Assembly: GCF_000699445.3 (NCBI RefSeq)
Contig: NC_067200.1
Coordinates: 2,706,450-2,770,449, forward strand
Length of the DNA stretch: 64,000 nucleotides
Direction of reading: 5' to 3'
DNA from: Schistosoma haematobium
Lineage: Eukaryota; Platyhelminthes; Trematoda; Strigeidida; Schistosomatidae
The translations under genes were made by a program, and so were the position numbers. The notes beneath the pieces were generated by a model. The model was not told the origin of the DNA and ran no database searches. It saw nothing but the letters and a program-made list of their open reading frames with translations. The number at the start of each line of letters is the position of its first letter. The stretch's first letter is position 1. Positions 55,053 through 64,000 of the stretch are shown in pieces.

Positions 55053-56721
55053 TGGATTTTGTGGATATACGAAATTCCGAATCTCACCGAACCACTCCAC
55101 ATCTACTGCACGTCAGTATCAATCGTCAGATAGATCACTGACTGCTTCTGTCTGGTGCATGGAATAGGAGCGGAGGGTCCGATCAGTCGGCGCACACCGA
55201 CTCGCGGTAAGTCCACATTCCTCTAGGTCGGTCCACCGCATACACGTCATCCACCTACAGTCTCTACTAATGATTCGCTTTCGCTATATGTCTTGTCGGT
55301 GCGACACTCATACACCGTCCTAACCTACAACCTAACTCATCATCGCTACCAAACACACACTGTGACAGATGTATCAACACACACACACACACTCACCACT
55401 CTACTCACTCATCCACCCACTCACTTACACACACACTCGCGCTCTCACACACACACACATACACACTCTGACAACCACCACTTGAGCAGTAGTCAATGGT
55501 TGTCGCACAGACAACAAACAACTGACTGCCTCTCAGTCAACAAGTTCACTGAATCACACAACGTCACAGCGTCAACACCAGTTCCAGTCTGTGATCAGTT
55601 GAAATGCACACATTGAATAAGGAGATCATTAAAATCTCACGAACAAATGCCAAAATAATTAGAATGCAGTGATGTGTGGTGTTTGTGTTGATGTTGCAGT
55701 ATATTTGTGTGTAACGCTCTTGAACTGACATGTTGCATGCTGATTCTGTGACTGTTATGTATGAAAGTGTATCCGCTCAAAATCACCTAATCGAGCACTC
55801 AGTCAGTCAGTCAGTTAGTCAGCTAGTCAGTCAGTCAGTCAGTCAGTCATTCAGTCAGTCAATCAGTCAATCAGTCGTCCAATTATACGCACGTCTCGAG
55901 TGAGATGAAAGTTTAGTGGTCCCATATCTGACTCCACTTAGATCGTTTCTTACTTTTATTGAAATGTACATGTCGCCAATCCTCGTATATAATCATCGAC
56001 TTAGATCACGTTGGTGAATAACGCGATTAAACAAGTCAAATTGGATAATGGATTTTTGAATAGGTATATTTCGTACAATCGTTGATCGGAAAGCGAAGCA
56101 AAACAAAATTACGTGCAATGGAGAAGGCGAATGAGCCAACTCAATTTAGCCAAGCGTGAATCCATATTTATAGTCGAATAAAAATCAGTTACAGACATGT
56201 GACGGTGCACACACAGACGCTCGTATAAAAACAGCAGTCAAGTTTGATAAGCGAATAATTAACAAGGTTAAAATGTGACTCAAGAAGGATGAATAGACTG
56301 GTCGGTCCGAAACCTAGAATGAATGAGCGATCGAGCGTACGAGCGAGCGATAGTGTGAGTGAGTTAGTGATTGAGTGAGTTAGTGATTGAATTAGTGGGA
56401 TGAGTGTGTCATGAGGAATGTGTTTTGATGTTCCCCATTGGATTGTTCGAGTGAGGTGGAGAGTGGATGGCAGCCGAATGTTCCGGTTTCCCGTTATCAT
56501 GGTTGTGGTCAGCCAGTGATTCGAGTTCGGTGTTGGCAGTGTCGGTTTGCTGATCATCAGAGTTGATGTGTAATTGTATGATATGTGTGATAGTTGTGTT
56601 ACTGTGGTATATGTTTGTGAGATAGTAGAGTAGGTGACGATTGTGCGTTATGTGTATGTGTTTATGTTTGTCGGAGTTGGGTGTTGTGTGGGACGAGGTG
56701 TATGTGAGCGTGTATACATGC

Positions 56722-56794
56722 GCCCGCGTGGCCTAATGGATAAGGCGTCTGCCTCCTAAGTAGAAGATTGCGGGTTCGAGTCCCGCCGTGGGTG
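56722..56794 (+). tRNA. tRNA-Arg (CCT), unit 6
   Basis: Identical to unit 1. Confidence 0.98.
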
Positions 56795-58442
56795 TGGATT
56801 TTGTGGATATACGAAATTCCGAATCTCACCGAACCACTCCACATCTACTGCACGTCAGTATCAATCGTCAGATAGATCACTGACTGCTTCTGTCTGGTGC
56901 ATGGAATAGGAGCGGAGGGTCCGATCAGTCGGCGCACACCGACTCGCGGTAAGTCCACATTCCTCTAGGTCGGTCCACCGCATACACGTCATCCACCTAC
57001 AGTCTCTACTAATGATTCGCTTTCGCTATATGTCTTGTCGGTGCGACACTCATACACCGTCCTAACCTACAACCTAACTCATCATCGCTACCAAACACAC
57101 ACTGTGACAGATGTATCACACACACACACTCACCACTCTACTCACTCATCCACCCACTCACTTACACACACACTCGCGCTCTCACACACACACACATACA
57201 CACTCTGACAACCACCACTTGAGCAGTAGTCAATGGTTGTCGCACAGACAACAAACAACTGACTGCCTCTCAGTCAACAAGTTCACTGAATCACACAACG
57301 TCACAGCGTCAACACCAGTTCCAGTCTGTGATCAGTTGAAATGCACACATTGAATAAGGAGATCATTAAAATCTCACGAACAAATGCCAAAATAATTAGA
57401 ATGCAGTGATGTGTGGTGTTTGTGTTGATGTTGCAGTATATTTGTGTGTAACGCTCTTGAACTGACATGTTGCATGCTGATTCTGTGACTGTTATGTATG
57501 AAAGTGTATCCGCTCAAAATCACCTAATCGAGCACTCAGTCAGTCAGTCAGTTAGTCAGCTAGTCAGTCAGTCAGTCAGTCAGTCATTCAGTCAGTCAAT
57601 CAGTCAATCAGTCGTCCAATTATACGCACGTCTCGAGTGAGATGAAAGTTTAGTGGTCCCATATCTGACTCCACTTAGATCGTTTCTTACTTTTATTGAA
57701 ATGTACATGTCGCCAATCCTCGTATATAATCATCGACTTAGATCACGTTGGTGAATAACGCGATTAAACAAGTCAAATTGGATAATGGATTTTTGAATAG
57801 GTATATTTCGTACAATCGTTGATCGGAAAGCGAAGCAAAACAAAATTACGTGCAATGGAGAAGGCGAATGAGCCAACTCAATTTAGCCAAGCGTGAATCC
57901 ATATTTATAGTCGAATAAAAATCAGTTACAGACATGTGACGGTGCACACACAGACGCTCGTATAAAAACAGCAGTCAAGTTTGATAAGCGAATAATTAAC
58001 AAGGTTAAAATGTGACTCAAGAAGGATGAATAGACTGGTCGGTCCGAAACCTAGAATGAATGAGCGATCGAGCGTACGAGCGAGCGATAGTGTGAGTGAG
58101 TTAGTGATTGAATTAGTGGGATGAGTGTGTCATGAGGAATGTGTTTTGATGTTCCCCATTGGATTGTTCGAGTGAGGTGGAGAGTGGATGGCAGCCGAAT
58201 GTTCCGGTTTCCCGTTATCATGGTTGTGGTCAGCCAGTGATTCGAGTTCGGTGTTGGCAGTGTCGGTTTGCTGATCATCAGAGTTGATGTGTAATTGTAT
58301 GATATGTGTGATAGTTGTGTTACTGTGGTATATGTTTGTGAGATAGTAGAGTAGGTGACGATTGTGCGTTATGTGTATGTGTTTATGTTTGTCGGAGTTG
58401 GGTGTTGTGTGGGACGAGGTGTATGTGAGCGTGTATACATGC

Positions 58443-58515
58443 GCCCGCGTGGCCTAATGGATAAGGCGTCTGCCTCCTAAGTAGAAGATTGCGGGTTCGA
58501 GTCCCGCCGTGGGTG
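58443..58515 (+). tRNA. tRNA-Arg (CCT), unit 7
   Basis: Identical to unit 1. The lead-in repeat upstream lacks one GTGAGTTAGTGATTGA step compared with the other units. Confidence 0.98.
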
Positions 58516-60175
58516 TGGATTTTGTGGATATACGAAATTCCGAATCTCACCGAACCACTCCACATCTACTGCACGTCAGTATCAATCGTCAGATAGATCA
58601 CTGACTGCTTCTGTCTGGTGCATGGAATAGGAGCGGAGGGTCCGATCAGTCGGCGCACACCGACTCGCGGTAAGTCCACATTCCTCTAGGTCGGTCCACC
58701 GCATACACGTCATCCACCTACAGTCTCTACTAATGATTCGCTTTCGCTATATGTCTTGTCGGTGCGACACTCATACACCGTCCTAACCTACAACCTAACT
58801 CATCATCGCTACCAAACACACACTGTGACAGATGTATCACACACACACTCACCACTCTACTCACTCATCCACCCACTCACACTTACACACACTCGCGCTC
58901 TCACACACACACATACACACTCTGACAACCACCACTTGAGCAGTAGTCAATGGTTGTCGCACAGACAACAAACAACTGACTGCCTCTCAGTCAACAAGTT
59001 CACTGAATCACACAACGTCACAGCGTCAACACCAGTTCCAGTCTGTGATCAGTTGAAATGCACACATTGAATAAGGAGATCATTAAAATCTCACGAACAA
59101 ATGCCAAAATAATTAGAATGCAGTGATGTGTGGTGTTTGTGTTGATGTTGCAGTATATTTGTGTGTAACGCTCTTGAACTGACATGTTGCATGCTGATTC
59201 TGTGACTGTTATGTATGAAAGTGTATCCGCTCAAAATCACCTAATCGAGCACTCAGTCAGTCAGTCAGTTAGTCAGCTAGTCAGTCAGTCAGTCAGTCAG
59301 TCATTCAGTCAGTCAATCAGTCAATCAGTCGTCCAATTATACGCACGTCTCGAGTGAGATGAAAGTTTAGTGGTCCCATATCTGACTCCACTTAGATCGT
59401 TTCTTACTTTTATTGAAATGTACATGTCGCCAATCCTCGTATATAATCATCGACTTAGATCACGTTGGTGAATAACGCGATTAAACAAGTCAAATTGGAT
59501 AATGGATTTTTGAATAGGTATATTTCGTACAATCGTTGATCGGAAAGCGAAGCAAAACAAAATTACGTGCAATGGAGAAGGCGAATGAGCCAACTCAATT
59601 TAGCCAAGCGTGAATCCATATTTATAGTCGAATAAAAATCAGTTACAGACATGTGACGGTGCACACACAGACGCTCGTATAAAAACAGCAGTCAAGTTTG
59701 ATAAGCGAATAATTAACAAGGTTAAAATGTGACTCAAGAAGGATGAATAGACTGGTCGGTCCGAAACCTAGAATGAATGAGCGATCGAGCGTACGAGCGA
59801 GCGATAGTGTGAGTGAGTTAGTGATTGAGTGAGTTAGTGATTGAATTAGTGGGATGAGTGTGTCATGAGGAATGTGTTTTGATGTTCCCCATTGGATTGT
59901 TCGAGTGAGGTGGAGAGTGGATGGCAGCCGAATGTTCCGGTTTCCCGTTATCATGGTTGTGGTCAGCCAGTGATTCGAGTTCGGTGTTGGCAGTGTCGGT
60001 TTGCTGATCATCAGAGTTGATGTGTAATTGTATGATATGTGTGATAGTTGTGTTACTGTGGTATATGTTTGTGAGATAGTAGAGTAGGTGACGATTGTGC
60101 GTTATGTGTATGTGTTTATGTTTGTCGGAGTTGGGTGTTGTGTGGGACGAGGTGTATGTGAGCGTGTATACATGC

Positions 60176-60248
60176 GCCCGCGTGGCCTAATGGATAAGGC
60201 GTCTGCCTCCTAAGTAGAAGATTGCGGGTTCGAGTCCCGCCGTGGGTG
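60176..60248 (+). tRNA. tRNA-Arg (CCT), unit 8
   Basis: Identical to unit 1. Confidence 0.98.
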
Positions 60249-61907
60249 TGGATTTTGTGGATATACGAAATTCCGAATCTCACCGAACCACTCCACATCT
60301 ACTGCACGTCAGTATCAATCGTCAGATAGATCACTGACTGCTTCTGTCTGGTGCATGGAATAGGAGCGGAGGGTCCGATCAGTCGGCGCACACCGACTCG
60401 CGGTAAGTCCACATTCCTCTAGGTCGGTCCACCGCATACACGTCATCCACCTACAGTCTCTACTAATGATTCGCTTTCGCTATATGTCTTGTCGGTGCGA
60501 CACTCATACACCGTCCTAACCTACAACCTAACTCATCATCGCTACCAAACACACACTGTGACAGATGTATCAACACACACACTCACCACTCTACTCACTC
60601 ATCCACCCACTCACTGACACACACACTCGCGCTCTCACACACACACACATACACACTCTGACAACCACCACTTGAGCAGTAGTCAATGGTTGTCGCACAG
60701 ACAACAAACAACTGACTGCCTCTCAGTCAACAAGTTCACTGAATCACACAACGTCACAGCGTCAACACCAGTTCCAGTCTGTGATCAGTTGAAATGCACA
60801 CATTGAATAAGGAGATCATTAAAATCTCACGAACAAATGCCAAAATAATTAGAATGCAGTGATGTGTGGTGTTTGTGTTGATGTTGCAGTATATTTGTGT
60901 GTAACGCTCTTGTACTGACATGTTGCATGCTGATTCTGTGACTGTTATGTATGAAAGTGTATCCGCTCAAAATCACCTAATCGAGCACTCAGTCAGTCAG
61001 TCAGTTAGTCAGCTAGTCAGTCAGTCAGTCAGTCATTCAGTCAGTCAATCAGTCAATCAGTCGTCCAATTATACGCACGTCTCGAGTGAGATGAAAGTTT
61101 AGTGGTCCCATATCTGACTCCACTTAGATCGTTTCTTACTTTTATTGAAATGTACATGTCGCCAATCCTCGTATATAATCATCGACTTAGATCACGTTGG
61201 TGAATAACGCGATTAAACAAGTCAAATTGGATAATGGATTTTTGAATAGGTATATTTCGTACAATCGTTGATCGGAAAGCGAAGCAAAACAAAATTACGT
61301 GCAATGGAGAAGGCGAATGAGCCAACTCAATTTAGCCAAGCGTGAATCCATATTTATAGTCGAATAAAAATCAGTTACAGACATGTGACGGTGCACACAC
61401 AGACGCTCGTATAAAAACAGCAGTCAAGTTTGATAAGCGAATAATTAACAAGGTTAAAATGTGACTCAAGAAGGATGAATAGACTGGTCGGTCCGAAACC
61501 TAGAATGAATGAGCGATCGAGCGTACGAGCGAGCGATAGTGTGAGTGAGTTAGTGATTGAGTGAGTTAGTGATTGAATTAGTGGGATGAGTGTGTCATGA
61601 GGAATGTGTTTTGATGTTCCCCATTGGATTGTTCGAGTGAGGTGGAGAGTGGATGGCAGCCGAATGTTCCGGTTTCCCGTTATCATGGTTGTGGTCAGCC
61701 AGTGATTCGAGTTCGGTGTTGGCAGTGTCGGTTTGCTGATCATCAGAGTTGATGTGTAATTGTATGATATGTGTGATAGTTGTGTTACTGTGGTATATGT
61801 TTGTGAGATAGTAGAGTAGGTGACGATTGTGCGTTATGTGTATGTGTTTATGTTTGTCGGAGTTGGGTGTTGTGTGGGACGAGGTGTATGTGAGCGTGTA
61901 TACATGC

Positions 61908-61980
61908 GCCCGCGTGGCCTAATGGATAAGGCGTCTGCCTCCTAAGTAGAAGATTGCGGGTTCGAGTCCCGCCGTGGGTG
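61908..61980 (+). tRNA. tRNA-Arg (CCT), unit 9
   Basis: Identical to unit 1. Confidence 0.98.
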
Positions 61981-63646
61981 TGGATTTTGTGGATATACGA
62001 AATTCCGAATCTCACCGAACCACTCCACATCTACTGCACGTCAGTATCAATCGTCAGATAGATCACTGACTGCTTCTGTCTGGTGCATGGAATAGGAGCG
62101 GAGGGTCCGATCAGTCGGCGCACACCGACTCGCGGTAAGTCCACATTCCTCTAGGTCGGTCCACCGCATACACGTCATCCACCTACAGTCTCTACTAATG
62201 ATTCGCTTTCGCTATATGTCTTGTCGGTGCGACACTCATACACCGTCCTAACCTACAACCTAACTCATCATCGCTACCAAACACACACTGTGACAGATGT
62301 ATCAACACACACACACACACTCACCACTCTACTCACTCATCCACCCACTCACTTACACACACTCGCTCTCTCACACACACACACATACACACTCTGACAA
62401 CCACCACTTGAGCAGTAGTCAATGGTTGTCGCACAGACAACAAACAACTGACTGCCTCTCAGTCAACAAGTTCACTGAATCACACAACGTCACAGCGTCA
62501 ACACCAGTTCCAGTCTGTGATCAGTTGAAATGCACACATTGAATAAGGAGATCATTAAAATCTCACGAACAAATGCCAAAATAATTAGAATGCAGTGATG
62601 TGTGGTGTTTGTGTTGATGTTGCAGTATATTTGTGTGTAACGCTCTTGTACTGACATGTTGCATGCTGATTCTGTGACTGTTATGTATGAAAGTGTATCC
62701 GCTCAAAATCACCTAATCGAGCACTCAGTCAGTCAGTCAGTTAGTCAGCTAGTCAGTCAGTCAGTCAGTCAGTCATTCAGTCAGTCAATCAGTCAATCAG
62801 TCGTCCAATTATACGCACGTCTCGAGTGAGATGAAAGTTTAGTGGTCCCATATCTGACTCCACTTAGATCGTTTCTTACTTTTATTGAAATGTACATGTC
62901 GCCAATCCTCGTATATAATCATCGACTTAGATCACGTTGGTGAATAACGCGATTAAACAAGTCAAATTGGATAATGGATTTTGAATAGGTATATTTCGTA
63001 CAATCGTTGATCGGAAAGCGAAGCAAAACAAAATTACGTGCAATGGAGAAGGCGAATGAGCCAACTCAATTTAGCCAAGCGTGAATCCATATTTATAGTC
63101 GAATAAAAATCAGTTACAGACATGTGACGGTGCACACACAGACGCTCGTATAAAAACAGCAGTCAAGTTTGATAAGCGAATAATTAACAAGGTTAAAATG
63201 TGACTCAAGAAGGATGAATAGACTGGTCGGTCCGAAACCTAGAATGAATGAGCGATCGAGCGTACGAGCGAGCGATAGTGTGAGTGAGTTAGTGATTGAG
63301 TGAGTTAGTGATTGAATTAGTGGGATGAGTGTGTCATGAGGAATGTGTTTTGATGTTCCCCATTGGATTGTTCGAGTGAGGTGGAGAGTGGATGGCAGCC
63401 GAATGTTCCGGTTTCCCGTTATCATGGTTGTGGTCAGCCAGTGATTCGAGTTCGGTGTTGGCAGTGTCGGTTTGCTGATCATCAGAGTTGATGTGTAATT
63501 GTATGATATGTGTGATAGTTGTGTTACTGTGGTATATGTTTGTGAGATAGTAGAGTAGGTGACGATTGTGCGTTATGTGTATGTGTTTATGTTTGTCGGA
63601 GTTGGGTGTTGTGTGGGACGAGGTGTATGTGAGCGTGTATACATGC

Positions 63647-63719
63647 GCCCGCGTGGCCTAATGGATAAGGCGTCTGCCTCCTAAGTAGAAGATTGCGGGT
63701 TCGAGTCCCGCCGTGGGTG
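63647..63719 (+). tRNA. tRNA-Arg (CCT), unit 10
   Basis: Identical to unit 1. The unit continues beyond the window. Confidence 0.98.
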
Positions 63720-64000
63720 TGGATTTTGTGGATATACGAAATTCCGAATCTCACCGAACCACTCCACATCTACTGCACGTCAGTATCAATCGTCAGATAG
63801 ATCACTGACTGCTTCTGTCTGGTGCATGGAATAGGAGCGGAGGGTCCGATCAGTCGGCGCACACCGACTCGCGGTAAGTCCACATTCCTCTAGGTCGGTC
63901 CACCGCATACACGTCATCCACCTACAGTCTCTACTAATGATTCGCTTTCGCTATATGTCTTGTCGGTGCGACACTCATACACCGTCCTAACCTACAACCT

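Larger units (their letters stand above)
47690..64000. repeat. Tandem array of tRNA-Arg(CCT) units, continuing past the window
   Basis: Ten tRNAs at intervals of 1738, 1740, 1696, 1742, 1742, 1721, 1733, 1732 and 1739 bp. Each unit holds, in order: tRNA and T4 stop, a 290-bp unique stretch, (CA)n blocks, a unique stretch, a (CAGT)n block, the LTR-like segment, (GTGA)n-like repeats and a G/T-rich lead-in to the next tRNA. Units are almost identical outside the microsatellites. The recurrent 122- and 60-codon frames are spurious: the latter is the antisense of the tRNA. The first unit starts at about 47690 and the last is cut by the window end. Confidence 0.97.

Noticed and set aside
47690..64000. 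CRISPR array
   Set aside because: The periodic structure is a 1.74 kb tRNA unit with no short direct repeats separated by unique spacers, and the DNA is that of an animal.

Overview
The window looks like AT-rich, non-coding nuclear DNA of a blood fluke (Schistosoma or a close relative). The basis is its repeat content: Smα-type SINEs with hammerhead ribozyme cores, a second tRNA-headed hammerhead SINE family, Penelope-like elements, RTE-clade (SR2-like) LINE fragments and a Merlin transposase remnant. I could not run any database search, so the species is not fixed.

Layout. 1-4886: a tandem array of 1.8-2.1 kb units, each carrying one tRNA-Met(CAT) gene on the minus strand; the third unit breaks off inside the tRNA. 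4887-47690: a mosaic of dispersed repeats with little or no host coding sequence. It holds five Penelope-like copies (the best RT frame at 11172-12953), an RTE endonuclease ORF (34896-36278) with several RTE 5' and 3' scraps, a Merlin relic (17393-18052), at least seven related solo LTRs of two subfamilies plus one of another type, about 23 hammerhead SINEs and six Smα loci. It also holds an orphan tRNA-Met unit (22389-23098) and a 0.9 kb perfect GATA array. The only candidate host gene is a 382-residue His/Asn/Gln-rich ORF on the minus strand (26788-27936). 47690-64000: a second array, ten tRNA-Arg(CCT) genes on the plus strand, one per unit of about 1.74 kb, running off the window end.

The two arrays are the functional RNA content: both tRNAs fold completely, have A and B boxes and are followed by a T4 stop for RNA polymerase III. 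Most other ORFs are low-complexity translations of microsatellites or antisense readings of the tRNA units. The most interesting points are: the two tRNA arrays, their sharp edges and mosaic variation; a spacer segment of the Arg array that also occurs as a dispersed LTR-like element at 42.4 kb; a SINE family with a loopless-stem-III hammerhead; repeated head-to-head SINE dimers; solo LTRs whose 5 bp target duplications date nested insertions; and a Penelope element whose endonuclease lies inverted behind its RT.
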